Of a stretch of DNA of 64,000 bases, positions 40,740-49,773 are shown in pieces (the first letter of the stretch is position 1; the number at the start of each line of letters is the position of its first letter). The notes below the pieces were generated by a model. The model had not been told where the DNA came from, searched no databases, and saw only the letters and a program-made list of their open reading frames with translations. The DNA is taken from the NCBI RefSeq assembly GCF_900111275.1, contig NZ_FOGR01000003.1, forward strand, positions 667,487 through 731,486. Direction: 5' to 3'. A program made the translations under genes and the position numbers. This DNA is from Rhizobium sp. NFR03. GTDB lineage: Bacteria; Pseudomonadota; Alphaproteobacteria; Rhizobiales; Rhizobiaceae.

Positions 40740-41654
40740 CTACCGCGCCGGCACCGCCTTGAGATAGGCTGCGATCGCCTCCCGGTCGGCGGCGGGGAGT
40801 TTGGCGATGTTCTGCACGACCTCGGCCATGGAGCCGCCGGCGCTGTCGAAGTCCGGGGTGAAGCCGGATTCGAGGTAGTTGGCGATGTCGGCTTCCGTCC
40901 AGTTGCCGATCGCTTTCGAGCCGGGGGTGATGTTGGGAATCTGGCCTTCACCCTCCGGGTTCGGCGCGCCGGCGAGCCAGAGATCGGGGTCGAACCCACC
41001 GAGCGCGTTGCGTGGCGTGTGGCACTCGCCGCAATGGCCGGGGCCTTCCACGAGATACTGTCCGCGCACCAGCTTCGCATTGGCCTGATCGACAGGCACA
41101 CGCGGCTTGTCGCTGTAGAAAAGCAGCTTCCAGCCACCGAGCGACGCCCGGATATCGTAAGGAAACGGGAGCTCGTGCGGCGGCGCGACATTGGGGCTCT
41201 TCGGCAGCGTCCTGATATAGCCGAAGAGGTCGTTGACGTCCTTCGGCGTCAGCCGGGCGTAGGAACCATAGGGAAAAGACGGGTACAGATGCTCGCCATC
41301 GGGGCCGACGCCGCGCGTCATGGCGTCACCGAACTGGGCAAGCGTCCAACGGCCGATGCCGGCGGTGTCGTCGGGCGAGATGTTGGGCACGTGGAAGGTG
41401 CCGAACGGACTTTTCAGCGGCAGGCCGCCTGTCAGCACCAGCTTGGCATCACCCTCCGCGCCGGGCGCCGCATGACAGCTGGTGCAGCCGCCGGCCCAGA
41501 ACACCTGTTCGCCATTGGCGACATCCGGCGCGCCGAGACCTTCCCAATGCGCAGCCGGCCACGGTTCGGGCTTGGTGACGAACCAGGCACCGCCTGCAAC
41601 CACGACGCCGAGGAAGAGGACGGTCGAGACGAATTTCCGCGCGCGACGGGCCAT
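40740..41654 (-). CDS. Membrane-anchored dihaem cytochrome c
   Basis: 304 residues. An N-terminal membrane helix (about 9-26) is followed by two c-type haem modules: CTSCH at 57-61 and CGECH at 208-212, each followed by typical Met-ligand regions. KSPFGTFHVPNISPD and GPGHCGECHTPRN are the features of the small family of cytochrome c components of alcohol or sugar dehydrogenases (for example gluconate dehydrogenase subunit-like). It would transfer electrons in the periplasm. A gene for a catalytic subunit is not adjacent. Confidence 0.92.
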   Translation of the reverse strand: MARRARKFVSTVLFLGVVVAGGAWFVTKPEPWPAAHWEGLGAPDVANGEQVFWAGGCTSCHAAPGAEGDAKLVLTGGLPLKSPFGTFHVPNISPDDTAGIGRWTLAQFGDAMTRGVGPDGEHLYPSFPYGSYARLTPKDVNDLFGYIRTLPKSPNVAPPHELPFPYDIRASLGGWKLLFYSDKPRVPVDQANAKLVRGQYLVEGPGHCGECHTPRNALGGFDPDLWLAGAPNPEGEGQIPNITPGSKAIGNWTEADIANYLESGFTPDFDSAGGSMAEVVQNIAKLPAADREAIAAYLKAVPAR

Positions 41655-41875
41655 GCGGCAGGTCCTTGTTGTCAGGGCGCAAGGCGGCGAGGACCTGCCC
41701 TGAACCTGTTCCGGTGTGATGGGAGGGCATGGTCTTCAGCGGAGGCCGCCCGTCGGCGACATCCGTAGAGACAGGCCGCTCTCGGTGAAGAGTGGCCTTG
41801 GTAAAGACCGGCCTCCCGCGCTTGCGGATTGCCTGTCTCTACCGGAGCGTAGTGAAGCTTGTCCGGGTCTACCGC

Positions 41876-42310
41876 TTACTTCTTGATGCGGTAGACCTGA
41901 TGACAGTCGCCGCAATGGGGGCCGAGCTTGCCGAGCGCCACGCCGACGGCTGCCGGGTCCGCCGGAAGCTGCGCGAGCAGCATGTCGGCATCGGCACCGA
42001 GACTTGCAGCCTTGGCGTCGAAGTCGCCCTTGTTTTCCCAGATCTTCGGGCTGGCCTCGGAATTGGCGTCCGACCCCGCCGGAAACTGATCCGGAAATGC
42101 CTTGATGCTGGTGCTGATGGCGGTCAGCGATGTCTTGACCACCTCGGCATCGTAAGGCTTCTGCCCCTTGGCGATAGCCGAGAGCGCGCCCATGGAGCCG
42201 CCGATCTTCTTCATCAGGCCTTCGCGCACCTCTTGCGGCTCGGCCGCCGTCACCGCGCCTGCGGCAAGACCGGCCAGCGCCGCGGCAAGAAACATGGTTC
42301 TCAGTTTCAT
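41876..42310 (-). CDS. Cytochrome c prime
   Basis: 144 residues from ATG 42310 (the frame is open further upstream). Signal peptide about 1-22. The C-terminal CGDCHQVYR (Cys133, Cys136, His137) is the haem-binding motif of the four-helix-bundle cytochromes c', and VREGLMKKIGGSMGALS is the first helix, with Met33 near the haem as in this family. These proteins bind NO and CO and protect against nitrosative stress. It lies downstream of a dihaem cytochrome c gene on the same strand, with 221 bases between them, so a common role in respiration is likely but not proven. Confidence 0.92.
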   Translation of the reverse strand: MKLRTMFLAAALAGLAAGAVTAAEPQEVREGLMKKIGGSMGALSAIAKGQKPYDAEVVKTSLTAISTSIKAFPDQFPAGSDANSEASPKIWENKGDFDAKAASLGADADMLLAQLPADPAAVGVALGKLGPHCGDCHQVYRIKK

Positions 42311-42490
42311 GAACGTCCCCTCTGGTGTCGACGCCCGTTGCGTGCGCCGTTCCCGAATGCGTGTGCGACGGAAACGTCCGATTCCCATCGGGAAGCCGGT
42401 CATTTTGTCGCATGCATCTTGGCATCTTCCTGTCGCGTTGAAAGTAAAATTTTCGCGACATTCCAACGGCGAACAGGCAATCGACAGGCG

Positions 42491-43315
42491 TCAGGGGCGC
42501 AGGGTTTTCGCCAGTTCGGGCCACTGCGCAAACAGCGCATCACGGGTGAGAACACCGGGCGAGGTCTTCGTCCGCGCGCGTGTGCGGATCAGCCGGGCGA
42601 AGACCACGGTCCTGTCCTTTTCCGCATTTGGCTCCGCCCAGCCGACATACCAGCCCCAGCCATGCGCATAGTCGAAGCTGCGGTCGGCGCGGCGCGGAAA
42701 GGCGGTGCCGGTCTTGCCGTGGATCGTCCAGTCACCGACGGCGCGGCTTTCCACGATGCGCTTCGCCTTTTCAAGTGCTTCGGGCCCGACCGCCAGCGTG
42801 CCGCTGACGAGGCCGCGCAGGAAGGCGACCTGTTCACGCGGGGAGACCTCGAGCGACGAGGCGATCCAGGCGCGCTCCAGGCCGTTGTCGAAGCCCGCCT
42901 CGCCGGAGAGATCGGCGTTGCCATATTTGAAGCCGCGAAGATACCGCTCCAGCGTCTCCCGGCCAAGATCACGCGTGATGCGCTGGGAGTACCAGACGAC
43001 GGAGTAGCGCATCCAGTCGGCCGGGCTGGTATCGCGCAGCCAGTTGGCGCCGCCCCAGTCCGGGTCGCCCTTGTTATAAGAGAGCACCGGCGTCGCCGCA
43101 TCCTTGAGGAAGCCGGTATCGTAGCCGATCACCGCGAGCGGGATCTTGAAGGTGGAGGCCGGCGTCGTGCGGGCGGCGCAATCGCCCTCCTCGATCAGCG
43201 TCTTGCCCGTGGCAGCGTCGAGCATGATCGTGCAGGTGACATCGACATCGCTTGCTGCGAGAGACGCAGAGGCGGATGCCATCAACAGGGCGAAGGCGAG
43301 AGCGAGACGACGCAA
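42491..43315 (-). CDS. Class D (OXA-family) beta-lactamase
   Basis: 274 residues from TTG 43315, chosen because AAAGGAAC lies at the right distance and a signal peptide (LRRLALAFALLMASASASLAA) begins there; ATG 43408 would give a long unusual N-terminus. Motifs of the class: Ser54-Thr-Phe-Lys57 (STFK), Ser105-Val-Val107 (SVV), Tyr131-Gly-Asn133 (YGN) and Lys201-Thr-Gly203 (KTG), with the WxxG-like GWYVGW near the end. Length is normal for OXA enzymes. It opens the beta-lactam ring by acylation at Ser54. No mobile element is near, so this looks like a chromosomal gene of the lineage. Confidence 0.93.
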   Translation of the reverse strand: MRRLALAFALLMASASASLAASDVDVTCTIMLDAATGKTLIEEGDCAARTTPASTFKIPLAVIGYDTGFLKDAATPVLSYNKGDPDWGGANWLRDTSPADWMRYSVVWYSQRITRDLGRETLERYLRGFKYGNADLSGEAGFDNGLERAWIASSLEVSPREQVAFLRGLVSGTLAVGPEALEKAKRIVESRAVGDWTIHGKTGTAFPRRADRSFDYAHGWGWYVGWAEPNAEKDRTVVFARLIRTRARTKTSPGVLTRDALFAQWPELAKTLRP

Positions 43316-43458
43316 ACCGGTGTTCCTTTCAGACAGGTTGTCAGACGGGGTATCAGACAGGGTGGCAACCGCGCCACTTCCGCCAGACAGGCCGGTAAAA
43401 GACGGCATGATTGCGGCGGGAAGAGCCGCCCATTCCACCTGTTGACGGATGTCCCCGC

Positions 43459-44304
43459 TTACTTTTCCGTCTTCAGAACGCGGCTTTCCTCCCGCCCGAA
43501 GCCCTCGATGTCCAGCCGGTCTTCATAGAGACTGAGCACGGCGAAGGCGTTGCGGTCGGGCGTATCCACCATGCCCTTGAAGGTGACGTAGTGCGTGCCA
43601 TCGCACGTTACGGCGTTGCCGGCATGATTATGGCCGCAGAGCCACGCGCGCACGTTCGGATAGGTCGCCAGCATGTCGAGCAGGCGCTGCGCGTCCCAGA
43701 GGTCGTGCGCGTTTTGCGGGGCGATGGGGTAATGGCAGAGGATCACGACCGGCTCGCCGTCGTCGCGCGCATGGTCCAGAACCTCGCCGAGCCAGGCGAA
43801 TTGCGCCTCGCTTAAGCCCCCGTTCCAGCGCTGGGCGTTGGCGGCGCCCTCCTCCGTCAACGCCTTCAGCCGGGCCTTCGCCTGCTCGCGCCGCGCATGT
43901 CCTTCGGGCACCGCGAACAGGCTGACCTCGCTGCCGTCGAGGATGACGACCCGGTGGCCGGCCAGCAGCAGATCGTAGTACGGCGCGGGCATGCCGAGGC
44001 GTCGATGCACGTCGCCCAGATGCTCCGCCGCTACCGAGAAATCGTGATTGCCGGGCAGGAACAGAGCCTTGTGCCGCAGACGCCGATAGACCGCCAGCGC
44101 CGGATCGAAGCTTTCCCAGTCCCGGTCGATCAGATCGCCGAGCGTGACGACGGCATCGAGCTCCCGCCCGTTGAACACGTCGATCGCCTCCTCCAGCTTG
44201 CCGAGAGACTGGCGGAAGTGACGGTCGAGCACGAGGTTCGGATCGACATCGGCATATTGCGGGTCGGCGATGATGCCGAGGCGGAGAACGGGGCTCTGTG
44301 TCAT
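43459..44304 (-). CDS. Metallophosphoesterase, ADP-ribose pyrophosphatase-Mn-like
   Basis: 281 residues. The two-metal motifs are complete: GIIADPQYAD, VTLGDLIDRD, FLPGNHD, VILCHYPIAP and LCGHNHAG. The first motif has D-P-Q instead of D-x-H, as in the manganese-dependent ADP-ribose/CDP-alcohol diphosphatases. Cytoplasmic, without signal. It probably hydrolyses nucleotide-diphosphate derivatives; the exact substrate cannot be read from the sequence. A perfect 16-base palindrome (44367-44382) lies upstream of its start. Confidence 0.88.
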   Translation of the reverse strand: MTQSPVLRLGIIADPQYADVDPNLVLDRHFRQSLGKLEEAIDVFNGRELDAVVTLGDLIDRDWESFDPALAVYRRLRHKALFLPGNHDFSVAAEHLGDVHRRLGMPAPYYDLLLAGHRVVILDGSEVSLFAVPEGHARREQAKARLKALTEEGAANAQRWNGGLSEAQFAWLGEVLDHARDDGEPVVILCHYPIAPQNAHDLWDAQRLLDMLATYPNVRAWLCGHNHAGNAVTCDGTHYVTFKGMVDTPDRNAFAVLSLYEDRLDIEGFGREESRVLKTEK

Positions 44305-44366
44305 GACGGGCGCCGTAGCAATGGGAAATGACGGGACGATGACAGGTCGGAATCGATCGAATAATC

Positions 44367-44382
44367 GCGCCGATATCGGCGC
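44367..44382. promoter_or_regulatory. Perfect 16-base palindrome
   Basis: GCGCCGATATCGGCGC reads the same on both strands. It lies 62 bases upstream of the metallophosphoesterase start and 24 bases after the stop of the upstream response-regulator gene. It may be an operator for the former; no T-run follows, so it is not a good terminator. Confidence 0.45.
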
Positions 44383-44406
44383 TGCGCACGTCTGCGGGAC
44401 AGTCGG

Positions 44407-44805
44407 CTAGAGCCCCGGCAAGGGCGGCAGGTCCGCAAAGCCCTGCAGTGTCGTGATCAGCCGGGAGTGGTCGTAGGGCTTGGGGAAGAACACGGCGCGG
44501 TCCGGCAGCTGGGCTGCGGCATTGGTGACGGCGCCTGACGTGATGATGATCTCGATCGGCGGCCAGCGGTCGCGGATGGCGGCGGCGAGCTTCAGCCCGT
44601 CCATGCTGCCGGGCATGTCGATATCGGTAAAGACGATGCGGATGTCGAGCCGCGTTTCCAGAAGGTGCACGGCCTCGTCGGCGCTGCTGGCCTCCACGAC
44701 CGTAAAGCCGGCGTCCTCGATCAGATCGACCGCCATCATCCGCAGCAGCGGCTCATCTTCGACAACCAGCACGACGGATGGCGGCGGCGCTTTGGACTGT
44801 CCCAT
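44407..44805 (-). CDS. Single-domain response regulator
   Basis: 132 residues, receiver domain only. VVEDEPLLRM carries the acidic pair, the phospho-acceptor Asp is in VFTDIDMPGSMDG, Ser/Thr in IIITSGAV and the Lys in VFFPKPYD. There is no output domain, so it works through protein partners, like the CpdR or DivK type. The partner kinase is not adjacent. It lies 102 bases upstream of the metallophosphoesterase gene. Confidence 0.92.
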   Translation of the reverse strand: MGQSKAPPPSVVLVVEDEPLLRMMAVDLIEDAGFTVVEASSADEAVHLLETRLDIRIVFTDIDMPGSMDGLKLAAAIRDRWPPIEIIITSGAVTNAAAQLPDRAVFFPKPYDHSRLITTLQGFADLPPLPGL

Positions 44806-45035
44806 GACCTCACACTCCCCGGCACATGGCCGCGTCCGGTGCCAAGGCGCCGTGCGGAGAAAGGGAGTGAGCGAGACGTGCGTTCATGGATAAGGATGCA
44901 TTCCGGGAATTGCGCTTTTCTGTTTTGAAGCGGGGCGGCAAAGCAAGCAAGCCCTTTCGCGTTTCAGCAGCCTTTTTCATGCTGACATTCTGTATGAGAC
45001 CCGTCATCGTGCATTTCAATCGGTCGGCCTTCGTC

Positions 45036-45821
45036 CTACGCCGGCACGTTTTCATTGCGCACCGCAACCAGAAACAGCCTGGGGAAGCGCAAAAGCACGC
45101 GCCCGTCGGCAAGGGGTGGATAGGCGGCGCGGATGCGCTCCAGATAGCGCGTGAGAAACCTCTGACGAAGCTCGCCGGACAGCGGAGCGAGGTAGGGCCG
45201 CAGGCCCGTGCCCTTCACCCACTCTACGATAGCCTCGGCTCCTTCGAGCCGGTGATAATAGATCGTATGCCACACATCGACGCGGGCGCAGAGCGGCGAC
45301 AAAAGGTCGATCAGCCGGCTCGGTGCGGGAAGGCTCTCGCGGTTCGGAAGGCCGGCACCGTAGGCCTGCGCAAACTCCGGTTCGGCGGCGATCTCGCGCA
45401 TGGCACGGTGCGTCGGCTCGTCCAGATTATCAGGCATCTGCACGGCCAGCACGCCGCCGGGCACCAGCATGCCGGCCAACTGGGTGATGCTGGCGGCCGG
45501 GTCCGGCATCCATTGCAGCACGGCATTGGCAAAGAGCAGCGCCGGCGGTCTGTCCGGGCGCCAGTCCGTCAGGTCGCCCTGAACGAAAGGCACCTCCGGC
45601 AGGCGCTGCCGGGCCGCAGTCAGCATGTCGGCATCGCTATCGACGCCGGTCAGCTCGGCGCCCGCAAACCGGCCGGCGACCAGTTCGGTCGAATTGGCAG
45701 GACCACAGCCGATGTCGAACAGCGGACCCTCCGGCAGGTCCGGCACCTGCGCCAGAAGATCGCGCGCGGGTCGCGTGCGCTCGTCCTCGAACTTCACATA
45801 TTGCGCCGCCGACCAGGCCAT
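45036..45821 (-). CDS. tam: Trans-aconitate 2-methyltransferase
   Basis: 261 residues. A class I SAM-dependent methyltransferase: the motif-I region LFDIGCGPANSTELV, the acidic end of strand two in TGVDSDADML, and FANAVLQWMPD with the Tam-type LQW signature. It methylates trans-aconitate, a toxic by-product of the citrate cycle aconitase. Length equals the E. coli enzyme (about 250). It is followed two bases upstream by the phosphatase gene on the same strand; the two may be co-transcribed. Confidence 0.9.
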   Translation of the reverse strand: MAWSAAQYVKFEDERTRPARDLLAQVPDLPEGPLFDIGCGPANSTELVAGRFAGAELTGVDSDADMLTAARQRLPEVPFVQGDLTDWRPDRPPALLFANAVLQWMPDPAASITQLAGMLVPGGVLAVQMPDNLDEPTHRAMREIAAEPEFAQAYGAGLPNRESLPAPSRLIDLLSPLCARVDVWHTIYYHRLEGAEAIVEWVKGTGLRPYLAPLSGELRQRFLTRYLERIRAAYPPLADGRVLLRFPRLFLVAVRNENVPA

Positions 45822-45823
45822 AT

Positions 45824-46387
45824 CTACCCCTTTGCCGGTTTCCAGACCTTTGCGGGAAAGCGCAGCGCCTGTTTGGCAAGCTTGCCCTTCAGCCCGAGCG
45901 CCGCATCGCAGAGGCCGACGACATGCCGGTTCGGCTTGGCGTCCGGCCGCAGGGCATGCAGGGCGGCGGCGGCGTCGTCCGGATCCATGTAGCGCGCGAG
46001 AATGCCGAGCGTCAGCGCCGTGGAGCGGCCGATGCCGCGCAGGCAGTGAACGAGCAGACGCGCGTCGGCCGGCAGGCCGTCGATGAAGGCGAAGGCCTCG
46101 GTGATGGCCTGGGGCCGGGCAGCGTCACGCTCTTCGGGGTCCATCGTATCGCCGAAGATCAGCTGCAGGTGCCGGTCGTCCGGCAGGTCGATCATTGACA
46201 GGAGCTTGGTTTCCGGCGCGCGGATGGAAATGAGATGGGTCGGCGCCCAGGTGGCGCGGTTGTGCCGCGCCTCTGTCTGCGAGCTGACCATCACCGCCAG
46301 CGGCCAGCCGTTCGCATGGCCGGGATTGGGAAGCAGCACCGGCGAAAAAAGGACGTCCTCGTCCGGCTTCTGCGCTGCGCGTGCCAT
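45824..46387 (-). CDS. Protein tyrosine phosphatase-like protein
   Basis: 187 residues. Cys115 and Arg121 lie in LVHCLRGIGRSTALTLG, the HCx5R(S/T) active-site loop of protein tyrosine phosphatases; the preceding PLPDD and the general D in TMDPEERD are the likely WPD-loop equivalent. The N-terminal 45 residues are variable. Cytoplasmic. It ends two bases before the tam gene. A conserved rhizobial family of dual-specificity-like phosphatases is likely, but the substrate is unknown. Confidence 0.82.
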   Translation of the reverse strand: MARAAQKPDEDVLFSPVLLPNPGHANGWPLAVMVSSQTEARHNRATWAPTHLISIRAPETKLLSMIDLPDDRHLQLIFGDTMDPEERDAARPQAITEAFAFIDGLPADARLLVHCLRGIGRSTALTLGILARYMDPDDAAAALHALRPDAKPNRHVVGLCDAALGLKGKLAKQALRFPAKVWKPAKG

Positions 46388-46486
46388 GATCCACCTCGTG
46401 ATTCTCTGTGTGCCCCGTGCGCGAATTTATCAGCCGAAGCTGGATCGAGCAAAGTGTTCCCGCCGGAGCGGGAACTGCGGGCCGGT

Positions 46487-47527
46487 TCAGAACCTCGTGA
46501 TGACGCTGATGCCGAGGTCGGTGGCGGTGTCCATCGTGGTCAGCGCCGGCACGGCCTCGTCCAGCGACAAATGCCGCCCGATCAGCTTCTGGGGGCTCAG
46601 CTTGCCCGATGCCACCAGCGCCAGCATCGCCTCGTAGCGCCAGGCCTGCATGCCGTGGCTGCCATAGATCTCCAGCTCCTGCCCGATGACCTGCGCCATG
46701 GGAATCTGCGGTGCCGCATGGTCGCCCAGCATCAGCCCCACCTGCACATGGCGACCGCGCCGGCGCAGGTTGCGGATCGAGTTGAAGCAGGTGACGGGAG
46801 AGCCGAGCGCGTCGATGGAGAGATGCGCCCCGCCGCCGGTGATCTCGCGCACGGCCTCGGCGACATCGCCGGTCTGCGTGGCGTCGATGGTCTGAACCGC
46901 GCCGATCTCCCGGGCAAACGACAGCTTGGTATCGGCGATATCGATCGCGATCACATTCGCGCCCATGGCGGACGCGATCATGACGGCGGACAGCCCGACA
47001 CCGCCGGCGCCATGCACCGCCACCCATTCGCCGCCGCGCACGCGGCCCTGATCCACGATCGCCCGGAAGGCGGTCGCAAACCGGCAGCCGAGGCTTGCCG
47101 CCGTTGCCGCATCGATGCTGTCGGGCAGGAGCACGAGGTTCTCGTCGGCAAAGTCGATGGCCACATATTCGGCAAACGAGCCCCAATGGGTGAAGCCCGG
47201 CTGGAACTGGTTGGGGCAGACCTGCTGATTGCCGGAGTGGCACTCGGAGCAGCGCCCGCAGCCGGAGACGAACGGCACCGTCACGCGGTCGCCCGTCTTA
47301 TAACGCATGACGCCGCGGCCCGTGGCCACCACCGTTCCCGCCAGCTCATGGCCCGGCACGTGCGGCAGGCGGATGTCGGGGTCATGGCCCATCCAGCCGT
47401 GCCAGTCGCTCCGGCAAAGCCCCGTTGCCTCGACCTTGATCACCACGCCGCCATCCCCGGGCGTCGGGTCCGCCACATCGCGGATCTCTGGCGTCTTCCC
47501 GAACGTGTCGAAATACATGGCGCGCAT
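46487..47527 (-). CDS. Zinc-dependent alcohol dehydrogenase (MDR family)
   Basis: 346 residues from ATG 47527 (CGGAGACC upstream). The catalytic zinc site lies in [11 protein letters not shown] and the PGHELAG block, and the structural zinc in [15 protein letters not shown]. The Rossmann domain has [13 protein letters not shown] and DIADTKL; the latter Asp suggests NAD rather than NADP. It is close to alcohol dehydrogenases of Rhizobiales with unknown physiological alcohol. A single gene, divergent from the aminotransferase. Confidence 0.9.
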   Translation of the reverse strand: MRAMYFDTFGKTPEIRDVADPTPGDGGVVIKVEATGLCRSDWHGWMGHDPDIRLPHVPGHELAGTVVATGRGVMRYKTGDRVTVPFVSGCGRCSECHSGNQQVCPNQFQPGFTHWGSFAEYVAIDFADENLVLLPDSIDAATAASLGCRFATAFRAIVDQGRVRGGEWVAVHGAGGVGLSAVMIASAMGANVIAIDIADTKLSFAREIGAVQTIDATQTGDVAEAVREITGGGAHLSIDALGSPVTCFNSIRNLRRRGRHVQVGLMLGDHAAPQIPMAQVIGQELEIYGSHGMQAWRYEAMLALVASGKLSPQKLIGRHLSLDEAVPALTTMDTATDLGISVITRF

Positions 47528-47760
47528 GGCGGTCTCCGATAGGTTTGGGGCTCGTGTTTCCATGTGCCTAGCGCAAACATGACCGGCCGGCATAGCCCCC
47601 AAAACCGGCCGATCAGAATTTTTGAACGATCCATTCACCCCTGTTCTCCGTTTTCCGGCTATGCGACAAGACAGGACGAGAATGTCGGCGCCCGCGAACA
47701 GACCCGGGACGGCATTCAATGTCAGGGCGAGACCCCGGGACGACAAGCAAGGAGAACATC

Positions 47761-48645
47761 ATGGCCGTCGATACGTCACCGCGCAGCACCACCTGGACCT
47801 TCGTCGATGGCGAATGGGTGACGGGCAACCCGCCGCTGATCGGGCCGACCTCGCACGCCATGTGGCTCGGCACCACCGTGTTCGACGGCGCCCGCTGGTT
47901 CGATGGGATCGCGCCGGATCTCGACCTGCACTGCCAGCGCGTCAACCGCTCGGCGCTGGCGCTCGGGCTGGAGCCGGTCGTCGCGTCGGACGATATCGAA
48001 GGCCTTGCCTGGGAGGGCGTCAAGAAGTTCGACGGTCAGACCGCCATCTACATCAAGCCGATGTACTGGGCCGAACACGGCATGCCGGGCTCGGTCGTCG
48101 CCGCCGACCCCGCCTCCACGCGCTTCGCGCTCTGCCTGTTCGAGGCGCCGATGAACACCGCCCAGCCGTCCTCGCTGACCGTCTCGCCCTATCGCCGCCC
48201 GAGCGCGGAAGTCGCGGTCACCACGGCGAAGACCGGTGGTCTTTATCCCAATTCCGGCCGAATGATCATCGAGGCCCGCGCTCGCGGCTTCGATAATGCA
48301 CTGGCGCGGGACATGAACGGCAACGTCGCGGAAACCGCATCCTCCAACATCTTCATGGTCAAGGACGGCGTCGTCTTCACCCCGCTCGCCAACGGCACGT
48401 TCCTCGCCGGCATCACCCGCTCCCGCGTGCTCAACCTCCTGCGCCGTGCCGGGCTCGACGTGCGGGAGATGACGCTGACCGTGGAAGACTTCCTGTCCGC
48501 CGACGAGATTTTCACCTCCGGCAACTACTCAAAGATCGTCCCCGTCGTCAGGCTCGACGACCGCCACCTTCAGGAAGGCCCCGTGGCCAAGAAGGCGCTG
48601 GAAGTCTACATGGACTGGGCGCACGGGAACGGGTCGGATTTCTGA
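47761..48645 (+). CDS. ilvE: Branched-chain amino acid aminotransferase (class IV)
   Basis: 294 residues from ATG 47761 (AAGGAG). A PLP fold-type IV aminotransferase that makes or degrades leucine, isoleucine and valine. The PLP Lys is the one in TTAKTGGLYPNSGRMI, and AETASSNIFMVKDG is the conserved phosphate- and carboxylate-binding block; the later ANGTFLAGITRSRVL is also typical. Its length agrees with bacterial BCAT. D-amino acid aminotransferase is possible but less likely. The second RIME-like element follows it. Confidence 0.88.
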   Translation: MAVDTSPRSTTWTFVDGEWVTGNPPLIGPTSHAMWLGTTVFDGARWFDGIAPDLDLHCQRVNRSALALGLEPVVASDDIEGLAWEGVKKFDGQTAIYIKPMYWAEHGMPGSVVAADPASTRFALCLFEAPMNTAQPSSLTVSPYRRPSAEVAVTTAKTGGLYPNSGRMIIEARARGFDNALARDMNGNVAETASSNIFMVKDGVVFTPLANGTFLAGITRSRVLNLLRRAGLDVREMTLTVEDFLSADEIFTSGNYSKIVPVVRLDDRHLQEGPVAKKALEVYMDWAHGNGSDF

Positions 48646-48663
48646 GGGGCTCGCATGTAGAGC

Positions 48664-48830
48664 AGCCCCTCATCCGGCTGCCGCCACCTTTTCCCCGTTC
48701 TCACGGGGAGAAGGGAGATGGGGCGAGCGCTCGCTTGTCTCTTGAAGGTTGACGATAGGGGCAGAAGCCGCGCCACAGGTTCCTTCGCCCCGCCTGCGGG
48801 GAGAAGGTGGCGGCAGCCGGATGAGGGGCT
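48664..48830. repeat. RIME-like intergenic palindromic element, copy 2
   Basis: Starts with GCCCCTCATCCGGCTGCC and ends with its inverse GGCAGCCGGATGAGGGGC; internal hairpins include TTCCCCGTTCTCACGGGGA and CGCCCCGCCTGCGGGGAGAAGG. Same ends and length as 2708-2870. It separates convergent ilvE and the ClpP-like gene. Confidence 0.8.
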
Positions 48831-48852
48831 GCCAAACTCGCTGACGCAGCCG

Positions 48853-49773
48853 TCAGGGCGCACCCTTCCCGGCCCCCGTCGTCAGCCCGAACTCCCGCAT
48901 ATCCTTGACGCTGAGATAGGCCAGCCGGTCCGGGGGCGTGTCCATGGCGCGCTGCCAGAGGCCGGGCTTGATACCCATGGCGTCGAGGTGGCGGGTGATG
49001 GTGGCGGTGGTGCGCTGGGCCTCCGACATCGCCATTTCCGGCGAGAGCTTTTCACGCGTGCCATTGAAGATCTGGTGAACGCCGACCACGGCGCCCTCGG
49101 CCACGGTCCTCTCCACCCCGCCCGCCAGCAGCAGGGGGCAGGAGGACGCGCACAGCGCGCCTTTTTCCACGACGGTATTCAGCTGCCGCTCGCGGATCAG
49201 CTTCGACATGGCAAGCGCGTCGCTGACGGAGCCGCCGGGCGAATCGAGCTGCACCACCTTCACATATTCTCCGCGCGCCTCGATCTCGGCGGCAAAGCGC
49301 GTGGCCGAACCGGGATCGATGGCGCCCTTGGCCAGCATGACGCCGCCGGGCTGCAGCTCGAAGCGGATGGCCTGCCTCAGGGTTTCCGGGTCGGTCTTCA
49401 CATCGCCCGGCGCATCCTCCGGCTCGCCGGTGGTCAGCGCCGGCGGCAGCACCGGTTCGCTCGCCGGGCTTGCCGGGTCATAGGCGGGGACAAGGGCCGC
49501 CTCCTGACTGATCGTGCGCCAGTCCATCACCACGAAGACGAGAGCGGTCGCCAGCAGGCCATAGAAAAACGCCCGCATCATCTGTCCGTCATCCAGCCGG
49601 GAAAGACGCTCAACGACTGATGTGTAGCGGCTTGCAAAACCTTGGGCCTGCAAACCGGGGCCCTGCAAACCTAAGCCCTCCACCGGGCGGCGACCGAGAA
49701 CGGAGCGGGCCTTGTCCGGCTCTGCCGTCTCCTTCGCTCCCGTCAATCCATCCGCGTTCCCGGTCAGGCTCAT
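48853..49773 (-). CDS. Membrane-anchored ClpP/SppA-like extracytoplasmic protein
   Basis: 306 residues. The first 66 residues are cytoplasmic and include a GLGLQGPGLQAQG repeat; a membrane helix (about 67-83) is followed by a linker and a ClpP-fold domain from about 130. VVQLDSPGGSVSDA and ALCASSCPLLLAGG align with the substrate-binding and catalytic regions of ClpP/SppA proteins: a Ser at 210/211 between two Cys (208, 212) is the expected nucleophile and His233 in VGVHQ the base. It overlaps the gene upstream by ATGA (49770-49773). The family (COG3904-like periplasmic proteins) has no known function. Confidence 0.8.
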   Translation of the reverse strand: MSLTGNADGLTGAKETAEPDKARSVLGRRPVEGLGLQGPGLQAQGFASRYTSVVERLSRLDDGQMMRAFFYGLLATALVFVVMDWRTISQEAALVPAYDPASPASEPVLPPALTTGEPEDAPGDVKTDPETLRQAIRFELQPGGVMLAKGAIDPGSATRFAAEIEARGEYVKVVQLDSPGGSVSDALAMSKLIRERQLNTVVEKGALCASSCPLLLAGGVERTVAEGAVVGVHQIFNGTREKLSPEMAMSEAQRTTATITRHLDAMGIKPGLWQRAMDTPPDRLAYLSVKDMREFGLTTGAGKGAP

